DNA of 64,000 nucleotides from contig VHCX01000013.1 in NCBI GenBank assembly GCA_016871615.1, positions 1 to 64,000 of the forward strand, written 5' to 3'. Source of the stretch: Verrucomicrobiota bacterium. GTDB lineage: Bacteria; Verrucomicrobiota; Verrucomicrobiia; Limisphaerales; UBA9464. The position numbers and the translations under genes were made by a program. Of this stretch, positions 46,901-58,921 are shown piece after piece. The notes beneath the pieces were generated by a model, which searched no databases, was not told the DNA's origin, and saw only the letters and a list, made by a program, of their open reading frames with translations. The stretch's first letter is position 1. Each line of letters begins with the position of its first letter.

Positions 46901-47417
46901 GGGCCACCATCCCGTCCTGCCCGTGGGGGAACTGGCACATCTCGGGCGCCATCGCCCCAAAGTCCTTCGGGACGCCGTAGACCCGTACCTGGTTGGCCCG
47001 CGCGGCGCCATCCTGCCGGGTGACCACGCCCGGGAGCCGCAGCGCGAAGGTGGCCAGCGGGTCCGCGAGGGCGGACGGGGAGGCCGGTCCGCCGGGCCTC
47101 GCCCCGAAGTACCGGTCCCCGCCGTCGAGCACGTGGTGGGCCTTGCCGATGCGATCCAGCGCGCGGCGCCGGAGGGTCTCGCGGACCGAATCACCCACCG
47201 TCAGCGCCCCGACCAGCACCGTCGCCGCCACGGCCGCGGCAAGCACGACCCCGAGGTGGGCCCCGGCATGGAACGACAGGCTCCGCCAACGCCATCGGGC
47301 GGCGTTCAGCGTCGGGGATCCGGATCCGTGGAAGGCCACGCGCCCACTAGAGCCCCGATCGGCATCCCGGGCAACGCCGCTCGCCCCGGGGAGCGGATTT
47401 TCCTGGCCCGCCGACAT
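43923..47417 (-). CDS. Large FtsX-type ABC transporter permease
   Basis: An 1164-residue membrane protein. One membrane segment near the N-terminus (AHLGVVLAAAVAATVLVGAL) is followed by a long periplasmic region, then FtsX/MacB-type blocks: FIGFSLFLIVSALLLLNLVF, GEGLALAAIGAVLGIAGGVV, a second membrane block around SVAGFMAGAGARAGMYFGAG, a second periplasmic region, and a C-terminal block QWLGGLGLLLGSVGLGLVVQ. Such duplicated permeases (with RTPEIGTLLALGW and RRAELAVMAAVGF motifs) move lipids or lipoproteins with a separate ATPase. No ATPase is adjacent. The start is uncertain: ATG 47417 or GTG 47339, the latter directly before the conserved part. A Pro-Thr repeat lies near residue 310. Confidence 0.85.
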   Translation of the reverse strand: MSAGQENPLPGASGVARDADRGSSGRVAFHGSGSPTLNAARWRWRSLSFHAGAHLGVVLAAAVAATVLVGALTVGDSVRETLRRRALDRIGKAHHVLDGGDRYFGARPGGPASPSALADPLATFALRLPGVVTRQDGAARANQVRVYGVPKDFGAMAPEMCQFPHGQDGMVALNQALARHLSAQVGDELVLRLHKPSALSQDAVISPRDGASVALRVRVGKILGPADWGDFSVEAGSLPPFNLFMDHAPLAKAAGLDGRANLALLGRLPAGTEPEALASWVSRGFTLADAELEVRPVGEGAPRPARPTPTPTPTPTQARPPQVELASRRIFLDPVVTKAVETPIAGLPRPVPVLTYMANAVATDERSTPYSMITAAGAPFTPEDMADDEMLVNAWLAEDLGVGPGDRVSVLSYRVDTGSRLVETTNGFRVRGIVPMEGLHADPSLMPEFPGLAKAESTQDWDAGFELTRQIRDQDEAYWKRWRGTPKAFITLAAGRSLWANRFGDATAIRWFKGDGATGPSLAGDVAKALKERLNPADLGLRFQPLSGPAMAAARGGQDFGGLFIGFSLFLIVSALLLLNLVFRFGIDRRTPEIGTLLALGWTPAATSRLFFGEGLALAAIGAVLGIAGGVVYGWAVLMGLNTLWNAAVAGASLEFHPKPASLAGGAVAATAMVAWTQWRALRRIVRRSPRELLQGGPAPGEAGRRGVRRWWPILTLGGALALSVAGFMAGAGARAGMYFGAGAAFLGFLLAMQRRRLLAGGNGGDAHAGTLATWSDLTARAPARQPDRSAAVISLLGVAVFLIVAVAANRLDASRDARDRRSGTGGFTLWASSSLPVTEDLDTGRGRERAGLDPKRLAGVSFVPMRVREGDDASCLNLQRAQRPRLLGVQPEDLSRRRAFTFQALAADARHDDPWMSLAADTPVDAPVPAIGDANSIQWALGRRIGDTIDLVDERGRPFRIRLVGAVANSLLQGQLLISEREFLRRFPGEAGHRAFLIDTEGPERPVAEELTRGLADLGLEVSTSLDRLNRFNAVQNTYLNTFQWLGGLGLLLGSVGLGLVVQRNVLERRAELAVMAAVGFPAARIRSMLLSEHLRLLVRGLAIGIAAALWATAPAWVADPGGLPWAHLGMILGAVFLNGVAWTWFSTRQACRGDLLPALRGE
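46474..46500 (+). repeat. GGGGTC hexamer repeat inside the permease gene
   Basis: Four GGGGTC units and a partial fifth run in tandem on the forward strand. On the coding (reverse) strand they give a Pro-Thr repeat in a loop of the large permease. The G-runs could fold into a G-quadruplex. Slippage would add or remove Pro-Thr pairs without breaking the frame. Confidence 0.85.
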
Positions 47418-47529
47418 GGCCGGGATTGCGGTGTGCGGTGAAACCGTGGAAACTTTCTTGAACGGTCCCGGCGGTCCCGGCGTCCACCCCCGGGCGCCTG
47501 CGACCTTGCTGGACGACCAGACCGACCTC

Positions 47530-48252
47530 ATGAGCTTTTCTCTCGGGATTCTCGCCGTCGCGCAGGGCGGCACCGACCTCGGCTTCATCTGGGACAAGGC
47601 GACGCCCGAGGCGAAGGTCATCATCGTGATCCTCGGCGCCTTCTCCATCGTGGCCTGGTCGCTGATGATCCAGAAGTTCTTCCAGATGCGCCGGGCGACC
47701 CGGTACAACGGCTTCTTCGAGGCCGAGTTCCGCCAGCAGGAGGGTGTCCTGGGCATCTACGACCGCCGGCTCCCGGTGGAAGGGTGTCCGCTTTTCTCGG
47801 TGTACACCGACGGATGCACCGATCTCGACGCCCGGCTGAAGCTGCCCGACGGATCCCGCCGGACGCGGCTCTCGCTCAAGAGCGTCGAGCACGTCAAGCG
47901 GCAGGTCGAGGGTGCGGTGGCCCGCGAGGCCCTGAGGCTCGAGTCGGGGCTCATCCTGCTGGCCATCGCCGTCAGCGGCGGGCCCTTCCTCGGCCTCCTG
48001 GGAACGGTCTGGGGCGTCATGGACACCTTCGGCGGCATCGCCCGGGCCGGCCGGGCCGACCTCACGGCCATGGCGCCGGGCGTCTCGGCAGCATTGGTCA
48101 CCACGGTGGCCGGCCTGCTCGTCGCCATCCCCTCGATGTTCGGCTACAACTACCTCGTCCACACGCTGCGGGTGCTGACCGTCGAATTGGACAACTTCGC
48201 CCAGACGCTGGCCTCCAAGATGGAGACCGAATTCCTGCCCGACGATGAGTGA
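47530..48252 (+). CDS. tolQ: MotA/TolQ/ExbB proton channel family protein
   Basis: A 240-residue inner-membrane protein with three membrane segments: VIIVILGAFSIVAWSLMIQK, LILLAIAVSGGPFLGLLGTV and PGVSAALVTTVAGLLVAIPS. The conserved GLLGTVWGVMDTFGGIA and the Thr-containing third helix are typical of TolQ/ExbB, which form a proton-driven motor with TolR/ExbD. Position at the head of a TolQ-TolR-TolA-TolB-Pal series supports the TolQ role in outer-membrane constriction during division. ATG 47530 is the start just before the hydrophobic N-terminus; the gene is divergent from the large permease. Confidence 0.9.
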   Translation: MSFSLGILAVAQGGTDLGFIWDKATPEAKVIIVILGAFSIVAWSLMIQKFFQMRRATRYNGFFEAEFRQQEGVLGIYDRRLPVEGCPLFSVYTDGCTDLDARLKLPDGSRRTRLSLKSVEHVKRQVEGAVAREALRLESGLILLAIAVSGGPFLGLLGTVWGVMDTFGGIARAGRADLTAMAPGVSAALVTTVAGLLVAIPSMFGYNYLVHTLRVLTVELDNFAQTLASKMETEFLPDDE

Positions 48253-48589
48253 TCCGCAGGTCCAGTCCCACGGGGGAGGGGCCGGCCCGGCCGGAACGGT
48301 CGCCTGCGCCAAGTGCTCCCACCCGAATCCGCCGGGCGCGCAGCGCTGCGAGCGGTGCCGGGGACACCTCTTCATCGTCTGCCGCGACTGTGGCGCAACC
48401 AATCCCCGAACCGGGCCCCGGTGCCACCAGTGCAACCGGCGGCTGCACCGGTCGATCGGCGAGAAGCTCAACCCGGTGGGCGCCAAGAGCGTCTCCATGC
48501 GGTGGGTCTTCGTCATGATCGCCGTGCTGCTGCTCGTGCTGGCGCTTTGGGTGCTGGTGCAGTTCTCCGGACTACGGATCTTCGACTAG
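48245..48589 (+). CDS. Double zinc-ribbon protein with a C-terminal membrane anchor
   Basis: A 114-residue protein with eight Cys in CAKC, CERC, CRDC and CHQC, which form two zinc ribbons, followed by a single membrane segment (VFVMIAVLLLVLALWVLVQF) near the C-terminus. It begins inside the last codons of tolQ (8-bp overlap) and ends 2 nt before tolR, so it is a translationally coupled member of the Tol-Pal operon. Orientation suggests the zinc ribbons face the cytoplasm. A role in controlling the TolQ-TolR motor is inference; no known Tol component has this make-up. Its stop is TAG. Confidence 0.8.
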   Translation: MSDPQVQSHGGGAGPAGTVACAKCSHPNPPGAQRCERCRGHLFIVCRDCGATNPRTGPRCHQCNRRLHRSIGEKLNPVGAKSVSMRWVFVMIAVLLLVLALWVLVQFSGLRIFD

Positions 48590-48591
48590 CC

Positions 48592-49020
48592 ATGCGCCGC
48601 TTCTCCCAACGCAATTCGCTGGTGACGCTCAACGAGATCAACGTCACCCCGCTGTTGGACCTCGCGTTCGTGCTGCTGATCATCTTCGTGATCACCACGC
48701 CGGCCCTCGAGCCGGGCATCAACATGAAGCTGCCCGTCGGCGGGGACGCCCGGACCCGGCCCGACACGGCCAACGAGGCCATGGTCAACGGCGTGGCCGA
48801 GGGCCGGTACACCTTCTCCAGGACGGGCTCGCGTGTCCTCGGCGAGCGCGAGTTCGAGGCCGAACTGCTCAAGGCCTACCGCCAGAATCCCAACCTCGTG
48901 CTGGTGTTGCGCGTCGAGGCGTCGGCGCCGTCGCAGGTGCTGGTCAGCCTGCTGGACATCGCCGGGCGCAACGGCCTCACCCGTTACCGCATCGGCACGC
49001 AGCTCCCCAAACGGCGATGA
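48592..49020 (+). CDS. tolR: Biopolymer transport protein TolR/ExbD
   Basis: A 142-residue protein: one N-terminal membrane helix (LLDLAFVLLIIFVITTPAL) with the conserved Asp in TPLLDLAFVLL that carries protons in this family, then a periplasmic domain ending LVSLLDIAGRNGLTRYRIGT. With TolQ it forms the energised motor. ATG 48592 is two bases after the zinc-ribbon stop. It overlaps the next gene by ATGA. Confidence 0.92.
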   Translation: MRRFSQRNSLVTLNEINVTPLLDLAFVLLIIFVITTPALEPGINMKLPVGGDARTRPDTANEAMVNGVAEGRYTFSRTGSRVLGEREFEAELLKAYRQNPNLVLVLRVEASAPSQVLVSLLDIAGRNGLTRYRIGTQLPKRR

Positions 49021-50021
49021 TCCCGTCGAACACCCGGTACCTGCTGACCTCCCTCGGCATCCACGCCGCGGCCGTGGGATTGCTGGTGTTCGCCCCGGCC
49101 CTGTCGTCGCGCACCGTCCAGGACCAGCCGAGCCCGGTGCTCGAGATCCTCCCCGACAACCTTCGCCTGTCCGACGGCAACACCGTCGGGGGCGGCAATC
49201 CCGAGGCCCGTCCTCCGAAGGGGGGCCCCCTGCAGGCCAGCCCAGAGCCTCCCCCGCCCAAGCCCCAGCCCGAGCCCCCCAAGGCGGAGCCTCCCAAGCC
49301 TGAACCGCAGGAGGTCCCCAAGCCCGAGCCTCCCAAGGCCGAGACCAAGCCCGCCCCGAAGCGGGCCCTCGCCACCGAAATCCAGCGCAGCACGGCCCAG
49401 GTGCCGAAGGCGCAGGACATCGATCCCTCCTTGGCGACCAAGAAGCAGAGGGCCACCAAGGACGAGTTCCAGTTGGCCGAGGCTCCCAAGAAGCGGTCCA
49501 AGAAGGACATCGAGGCCGACCGCCGTGAAGCCGCGGCCGCAGAGGCCGCCAAGGAGGCCGCCCGGGAAGCCCGTGAGGCGCGCGAACGGGAAGCCCGCGT
49601 CGCCGCCGCCCGCGAGGCCTGGAACAAGGCCCAGCAGGCCCGGGCCGACGCGGTCCGGGGCGTGGCCTCGAACCTGGGCAAGAACCTGTCGGGGTCCACC
49701 TCGATCGAGATGCCCGGTCCCGGCGGCGCGGCCTATGCGCCGTACGGGTCCTACCTGATGGCCTTCTACAAGCTGCGCTGGAAGAAACCCACCACGCTCA
49801 ACGTGGACCATGGCGAGGTGGAGGCCGAGATCACCGTCCAGCGCAATGGCCGGGTCACGGCCTTCCGGCTCATCCGGCCTTCCGGGATCCGGGCCCTCGA
49901 CGATTCAGTCCGCGAGGTGCTCGACCGCAACCGGGACCTTCGCCCGCTTCCCGAGGGCACCACCGATCCAGAGCGGCGGATCACCATCCGGTTCGACCTC
50001 TCGGCGGCGTCGCCGACCTAG
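49017..50021 (+). CDS. TolA/TonB-like energy transducer
   Basis: A 334-residue protein with an N-terminal membrane anchor (LGIHAAAVGLLVFAPAL), a Pro/Lys/Glu-rich spanning region (PEPPPPKPQPEPPKAEPPK), a charged Ala/Glu/Arg-rich helix (about residues 165-225), and a C-terminal TonB/TolA-type domain (PYGSYLMAFYKLRWKKPT, ITVQRNGRVTAFRLIRPSG, RRITIRFDLS). The helix plus C-terminal domain fits TolA, which bridges TolQR to TolB/Pal. The ATG overlaps the tolR stop. The stop codon is TAG. Confidence 0.85.
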   Translation: MIPSNTRYLLTSLGIHAAAVGLLVFAPALSSRTVQDQPSPVLEILPDNLRLSDGNTVGGGNPEARPPKGGPLQASPEPPPPKPQPEPPKAEPPKPEPQEVPKPEPPKAETKPAPKRALATEIQRSTAQVPKAQDIDPSLATKKQRATKDEFQLAEAPKKRSKKDIEADRREAAAAEAAKEAAREAREAREREARVAAAREAWNKAQQARADAVRGVASNLGKNLSGSTSIEMPGPGGAAYAPYGSYLMAFYKLRWKKPTTLNVDHGEVEAEITVQRNGRVTAFRLIRPSGIRALDDSVREVLDRNRDLRPLPEGTTDPERRITIRFDLSAASPT

Positions 50022-50066
50022 ACACGATCCCGGCCCGCGATCCATCCTCCCCCAATCCAACGCGCC

Positions 50067-51224
50067 ATGTCCCGATCCAGAATCACCAGCCTCCTCGCGA
50101 TCCTCGGCCTGTGTCTCGCCGCCTCTGCCGCCGAGGTGGTGGTCAGCGACGTCACCAGCCGCGCCATCCCCATCCACCTTGAGGGGTTCTCCGGGGAGGC
50201 CAGGGGGGTGCTCGAATTCGACCTCTACGTGGCGGGGTTCGACCTGGTCGGGGCCCCCCAGGCCCAATACTCGCTGGGTGGCAAGCCGGGGGGCTCGCTG
50301 GCCGCGATGCTCTCGGACGTCAACAACCAGGCCGCGCTCTTCAACCGGTCCTACCCGGGCGGTTCGGTCCGGGCGCAGGCCCACGCGCTGGCCGACGATG
50401 TCGTCCAGGCCATCACCGGCCGCAAGGGGATCTCGCGGACCAAGCTGGTCTTCAAGGTCCAGAAAGAGCGGGTGAGCGAGGTGTACGCCAGCGACTTCGA
50501 CGGCGCCAATCCCGTCCAGTTGACGACCGATGCCAACATCGTCGCCGCGCCGGCGTGGCGTCCCGGCCGCAAATCCATCGTCTACACCAGCTACCGGGCC
50601 GGCAACGCGGACATCTACTCGCAGGACCTGTCCACCGGGGAGCGCAAGGTTTTGGTCCGGTTCTCCGGTTCCAACATCAGCCCGGCCCCGTCCCCGGATG
50701 GCTCCAGGCTGGCCATGATCCTGAGCAAGGCCGGAAGCCCCGACCTCTGGGTGGGGGATGCCGAGGGGGGCAATCCGCGGCGGTTGACCACCACGGCCGC
50801 AGACGAGTCGTCGCCCTGCTGGTCGCCCGACGGGACCACGCTCTGCGTGGTGTCCCGGGAGAGCGGCTTCCCCCAGTTGTACACCATCCCGGTCGCCGGC
50901 GGGTCGATGCGAAGGCTGCCGACGGCGGGCGTCCGCAACACCACCGAGCCGGACTGGTCACCCGACGGCAAATGGATCGCCTTCACCCGGTCCCGGGGGG
51001 ATTCCTTCGACATCTGCGTCGTCCCGGCCGGCGGCGGCGATGCCAAGGTGATCACCGAGGGCGAGGATCCCTCGTGGGCCCCGAACTCCCGGACCCTGGT
51101 CATCGCCCGCCGGACCGGCAAGTTCGGCTCACGGAGGCTGTCGCTGCTTGACTGGCCGACGGGCCACGTCAAGGATGTCGCGCAAGTCGCGGGCAGCAGT
51201 TCCCAGCCGAGCTGGAGCCGATGA
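50067..51224 (+). CDS. tolB: Tol-Pal system protein TolB
   Basis: A 385-residue periplasmic protein with signal peptide (ITSLLAILGLCLAASAAE), an N-terminal TolB domain (VLEFDLYVAGFDLVGAPQAQ) and a C-terminal beta-propeller with the repeated SPDG motif (APSPDGSRLAMI, CWSPDGTTLCVV, DWSPDGKWIAFT). TolB binds Pal and TolA in the periplasm. Length is slightly below the Proteobacterial ~430. It follows the TolA-like gene after 45 nt. Confidence 0.92.
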   Translation: MSRSRITSLLAILGLCLAASAAEVVVSDVTSRAIPIHLEGFSGEARGVLEFDLYVAGFDLVGAPQAQYSLGGKPGGSLAAMLSDVNNQAALFNRSYPGGSVRAQAHALADDVVQAITGRKGISRTKLVFKVQKERVSEVYASDFDGANPVQLTTDANIVAAPAWRPGRKSIVYTSYRAGNADIYSQDLSTGERKVLVRFSGSNISPAPSPDGSRLAMILSKAGSPDLWVGDAEGGNPRRLTTTAADESSPCWSPDGTTLCVVSRESGFPQLYTIPVAGGSMRRLPTAGVRNTTEPDWSPDGKWIAFTRSRGDSFDICVVPAGGGDAKVITEGEDPSWAPNSRTLVIARRTGKFGSRRLSLLDWPTGHVKDVAQVAGSSSQPSWSR

Positions 51225-51295
51225 TCCGCTGGTCCGCGAGCCACCTCCAGAATTTCAACCGCCAGATTCCGAACACCCAGCCGCCCATCACGCCC

Positions 51296-51946
51296 ATGAA
51301 GTCGTTCTCCAAGTCGGGTTCCCTAGCCCTCGTGGCGATCCTTTGCCTCGCCGCCGGATGCAAGAAGGGCCAGAAGAACTACACGCCGCTGCCGGGTTAT
51401 TCGGGCACCCCGGGTGCCTCCTCCGGCCTGGGCAAGGGCCAGCCGATCCTTCCGCCGGCCCGCCCGTTGAGCCCGGATGGCGCGGGCTCGGGCGGCACCG
51501 ATGCGGTCAACCGGGTCGACAATCCGGATGGTCCCGGCGGCCAGCCCTCCCGCGAGGAGATCGAGGGCATGATTGCCAACCGCGAGCAGTTCAAGGCCAA
51601 CACGGTGTACTTCGACTACGACAAGTCCGTGGTGAAGGCCGACGACACGGCCAACCTCCAGGCGGTCGCGGCCTACCTCAAGTCCCACTCCGACAACAAG
51701 GTGGCCATCGAGGGCCATTGCGACGAGCGGGGCACCGAAGAATACAACCGGGCCCTCGGTGAACGCCGTGCCCTCTCGGCCCGCGATGGGTTGATCTCCT
51801 TGGGCATCGGTCCGGATCGCGTGGTCACCCGCAGCTTCGGTGAGGACAAGCCCGCCGAACTCGGACATGACGAGGCGGCCTGGAGCAAGAACCGCCGGGG
51901 CGAGTTCATCCTCCTGACGCCGCCTCCGGCCGGTGGAGTCCGCTGA
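51296..51946 (+). CDS. pal: Peptidoglycan-associated lipoprotein Pal
   Basis: A 216-residue lipoprotein. The signal SLALVAILCLAAGC ends in a lipobox, so the mature protein starts with Cys 21, followed by a Gly/Pro-rich linker and the C-terminal OmpA-like domain: NTVYFDYDKSVVKADDTANL, KVAIEGHCDERGTEEYN (peptidoglycan-contact Asp and Arg) and a final RRGEFILL. It anchors the outer membrane to peptidoglycan. The ATG at 51296 directly precedes the signal; the open frame upstream (to 51221) is disregarded. A terminator follows 30 nt after the stop. Confidence 0.93.
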   Translation: MKSFSKSGSLALVAILCLAAGCKKGQKNYTPLPGYSGTPGASSGLGKGQPILPPARPLSPDGAGSGGTDAVNRVDNPDGPGGQPSREEIEGMIANREQFKANTVYFDYDKSVVKADDTANLQAVAAYLKSHSDNKVAIEGHCDERGTEEYNRALGERRALSARDGLISLGIGPDRVVTRSFGEDKPAELGHDEAAWSKNRRGEFILLTPPPAGGVR

Positions 51947-51975
51947 GCGGTCCGCACTTCGGATGCGAACAGAAG

Positions 51976-52001
51976 ACCCTGCCTTCCGGCGGGGTTTTTT
52001 T
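51976..52001 (+). terminator. Rho-independent terminator after pal
   Basis: ACCCTGCC and GGCGGGGT form an 8-bp stem (one T-G pair) with a TTCC loop, followed by seven T. It closes the Tol-Pal operon, 30 nt after the pal stop codon. Confidence 0.85.
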
Positions 52002-52146
52002 CATGCGTGGGCGGGCGCTGGGGGGCGTCGAAGGTCCTTCGAGGATGCACCCTCCGGAGGGTGGATCCCTGAGGGTGATTCCGGCGGGTTGGTGTTCGGA
52101 GGAACTGTCTTCGGAAGGCGGGCCGAAGGGGAAGTTTGGAGTGCCC

Positions 52147-54903
<2,757 letters not shown>

Positions 54904-55050
54904 GAGTCATGTCCGGGATGGAGGTCCCGGGCTGCTGAAAGGTATTCGATTGGCCCCGACTGCCAAGTGCGGGGTTGGTCGTTTCAAGCGGTCGAATCCA
55001 GAGAAGAAGCCGAAGCGTCCGCCCGCGGACCGTCCCCAAGCTGTCCGCGT

Positions 55051-56361
55051 TCAGGCGGGCACCGGAATGATGTCGGTCCCGAGGTGGGGGCGCAGGGCCT
55101 CGGGAACCCGGATGCTGCCGTCGGCCTGCTGGTGGGTTTCCACAAGGGCGACGAAGAGGCGTGCCAGCGCGGTGCCAGATCCGTTGAGCAGGTGAGGGAA
55201 GAGGTTCTGACCGTCCGACTCCCGCTTGAACCGAAGGTTCATCCGCCGGGACTGGTAGTCCTCGCAGTTGGAGCAACTGGAGACCTCGAGGAAGGTGCCC
55301 TGACCGGGCGCCCAGACCTCGATGTCGTAGGTCTTGGCCGAGGCGAAGCCCATGTCGCCGGTGCAGAGGTTGATCACCTTGTAGTGCAGCCCGAGCCGCT
55401 GGAGCACGGTCTCCGCGTTCCGGACCATCGTCTCGAGTTCCTCGTAGCCATGTTCCGGATGAACGACCTTGATGAGTTCCACCTTGTCGAACTGGTGGAC
55501 GCGGATCATCCCGCGGGTGCCCAGGCCGGCCGCACCGGCCTCGGCCCGGAAACAGGGCGAGTAGGCGCAATAGCGCACCGGCAACTGTTTCTCAGGCAGG
55601 ATCTCCTCCCGGTGGATGTTGGCCACCGGGGCCTCGGCCGTGGGCAGCAGGTAGAGCTTGCCCATCGTCGACGCGTCGAGGCCCTCCTGAACGGCGTAGG
55701 CCTGGTCGCGGAACTTCGGGAATTGACCCACGCCCACCATGCAATGCTCCCCGATGATGTACGGTGGGGCGACCTCGGTGTACCCGTGCTCGCGCAGGTG
55801 CAGGTCGAGCAGGAAGTTGATCAACGCCCGCTCCAGGCGCGCCCCCCAGCCCGTGTACAGCAGGAAGCCCGATCCGCTGAGCTTGGCCCCCCGGGCGAAG
55901 TCGATCAGCCGGAGCTTCTCGCACAATTCCACGTGGTTGAGAGGCTTGAAGTCGAAGGCGGCCTTCTGGCCGTGCACGCGGATCTCGGGATTGTCGGCGG
56001 CGTCCTTGCCCAGGGCCACGCTGGCGTGGGGCAGGTTGGGGATCATCAACAGCAGGGCGTCCCGGGCCGCCTCGGCCTGGGCCGCCGCCGTGTCGAGTTC
56101 GGCGATGCGGTTGCCCAGGGCGCGAACCTCCGACTTGCGGGCCTCGGCTTCCTCCAGGCGCTTCTGGCCGATGAGGGCTCCGATCTCCTTCGAGGCGCTG
56201 TTGCGCCGGGCCTTCAGTTGTTCGGCCTCCGCCAAGGCCGAACGGCGGGATTCGTCCAGGGCCAGCACCTCGGTGACCTTCGCCTCGTCACCGGCGTTCC
56301 GCGTGGCCAACCGCTCCCGGACGAAGTCGGTCCGTTCGCGCAGCAACTTCATGTCGAGCAT
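55051..56361 (-). CDS. serS: Seryl-tRNA synthetase
   Basis: A 436-residue class II synthetase. The N-terminal long coiled coil (LKLLRERTDFVRERLATRNA-type start MLDMKLLRERTDFVRERLAT, then EAEQLKARRNSASKEIGALI) binds tRNA. The catalytic domain has GTAYKVQEGLD-type pieces: FRDQAYAVQEGLDASTMGKL, RYCAYSPCFRAEAGAAGLGT (motif 2) and LNGSGTALARLFVALVE (motif 3). Length and start (MLDMKLL) match the family. TAGCCT lies 7 nt before the ATG. It is upstream of aceE in the same direction, 147 nt apart. Confidence 0.95.
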   Translation of the reverse strand: MLDMKLLRERTDFVRERLATRNAGDEAKVTEVLALDESRRSALAEAEQLKARRNSASKEIGALIGQKRLEEAEARKSEVRALGNRIAELDTAAAQAEAARDALLLMIPNLPHASVALGKDAADNPEIRVHGQKAAFDFKPLNHVELCEKLRLIDFARGAKLSGSGFLLYTGWGARLERALINFLLDLHLREHGYTEVAPPYIIGEHCMVGVGQFPKFRDQAYAVQEGLDASTMGKLYLLPTAEAPVANIHREEILPEKQLPVRYCAYSPCFRAEAGAAGLGTRGMIRVHQFDKVELIKVVHPEHGYEELETMVRNAETVLQRLGLHYKVINLCTGDMGFASAKTYDIEVWAPGQGTFLEVSSCSNCEDYQSRRMNLRFKRESDGQNLFPHLLNGSGTALARLFVALVETHQQADGSIRVPEALRPHLGTDIIPVPA

Positions 56362-56368
56362 GCGAGGG

Positions 56369-56374
56369 AGGCTA
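56369..56374 (-). promoter_or_regulatory. Possible -10 element of serS (TAGCCT)
   Basis: On the reverse strand TAGCCT within GCGGGTAGCCTCCCTCGC lies 7 nt before the serS ATG. No Shine-Dalgarno sequence intervenes. The spacing resembles that of rmuC and the OPT gene. Confidence 0.3.
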
Positions 56375-56516
56375 CCCGCGGCGGCGTCAAAAGCGGAGCG
56401 GAAAACCGGCCTTCCTGGGGGATTGCCCGGCGGTCTCCCGGGAAGGTCGGGCGGGGTGCCCGGTGTCAACTCCGGGCTTGCGTCCGGGACCGCCTTGGGA
56501 TTGCCATCTCGCAGGT

Positions 56517-56768
56517 ATGGACCCGGATCCGTCCCCGATGCCCGCCGCACCGCCTCCGCTGGTCCACGTCCCGTCGACCAAGCGGCGCAAGCCCGGTTGG
56601 GGACGCCGATTCAAGCGCTGGTTCAACAAGATTCCCGACCAGTTGGCCGACCGGAAGATCAACGCCTATCAGGTGGTGATGATGGCCATTGTCTGCTATG
56701 CGGTCTATCGCTTTGTCATCCCTATGTTCGATAGAGAACTCGGCGGTGGCAGTCGTGTCGCGGAATGA
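56517..56768 (+). CDS. Small membrane-anchored protein, unknown function
   Basis: An 83-residue protein with a Pro-rich N-terminus, a strongly basic stretch (TKRRKPGWGRRFKRWFNKI) and one membrane segment (INAYQVVMMAIVCYAVYRFV), ending in RELGGGSRVAE. Basic residues before the helix suggest the N-terminus stays in the cytoplasm. I do not recognise a family. It is divergent from serS and 131 nt upstream of argG. The ATG at 56517 is the first after the divergent region; no clear ribosome-binding site is seen. Confidence 0.55.
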   Translation: MDPDPSPMPAAPPPLVHVPSTKRRKPGWGRRFKRWFNKIPDQLADRKINAYQVVMMAIVCYAVYRFVIPMFDRELGGGSRVAE

Positions 56769-56899
56769 TTCGGCCTCAGGAGGGCCGAGGCCGTGCGGCG
56801 GAGCCGGTGCCGTCGGCCCCAAGACCCCGCCGTATCGCCGCGTCGGTTTGATCTTCCCACGCCCTTGAGCCTCGCGTTCACTCGCCCGTCTGTTTCGAC

Positions 56900-58131
<1,232 letters not shown>

Positions 58132-58141
<10 letters not shown>

Positions 58142-58794
58142 CCCGCGTTGCCGCCCTGGTCGGGGCGGCCCTCCGTCCAATCCGACGGGGTGTTCCAGTT
58201 GGTCAGGGTGGTGTGATCCTCCGGGGGTGTCTCCCAGAGGGTCATCCAGCCCGTCTCAAGGCCTCGGCGGCAGAATCCCTGCGCCGAGGCCTTCGGATTT
58301 TCCGGCGGGCGTTCCAGGTGGGCCCGCGCGACGTTCCAGGCCCGGTTCGGATAAATTGCCGCCAAGGGTTCCATGCGTCCGGCCTGGCAAGGAACGCATC
58401 CGGTCCCGGGACCCATCCCGGAGATCAGACGCCGCAACCATCCGGCCGACATCCCGGGCAGATCGACGGCGAGGAAGAGGGTCCAGCCCTCGTCGGGATC
58501 CGGATGGAGGCCGCGGGCCCATCGCAGCCCGCATTCCACGCCGGCCAGAGGTCCGAGCCCGGGGCGCAGGTCCCTGAGGAGGGGGATTCCTGGAGGGGTG
58601 CAGGGCAGGGGATCGCGATCCTCGGGTCCCGCCGCGATGGCGAGGTTCCGGAGGCCCGCCTCGGTGAGCAGCCCTATTTGCCTCAGGAGCAGCGGTTGCC
58701 CCCCTGCCTCGAGCCAGGCCTTGTCGCGGCCCATCCGCAGCGACCGCCCTCCGGCGAGGATCACTCCGCTGAGTTGTTCGGGCACCCGGAACAC
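58132..58794 (-). CDS. mobA: Molybdenum cofactor guanylyltransferase, MobA-like
   Basis: A 220-residue nucleotidyltransferase. [20 protein letters not shown] at the N-terminus is the GGxSxRMGxDK signature of MobA, followed by [20 protein letters not shown] and [17 protein letters not shown] with the metal-binding Asp. MobA attaches GMP to molybdopterin. The C-terminal part is shorter and less typical. The start is uncertain: I use GTG 58794 because the frame farther up overlaps the divergent fabG; GTG 58785 is also possible. No other cofactor genes are nearby. Confidence 0.85.
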
Positions 58795-58921
58795 CCGGGC
58801 ATCGTTTCTCCGATCGCCCGGATTGTCACCCGTGGGACCGATGCGCGCGCGGCCAGCGGGGCGCGTCGCCGCCCCACGAAGCTCCTTGCCCCGGGCCCGG
58901 TCGCCGGGGTTTCCTCCGCCC

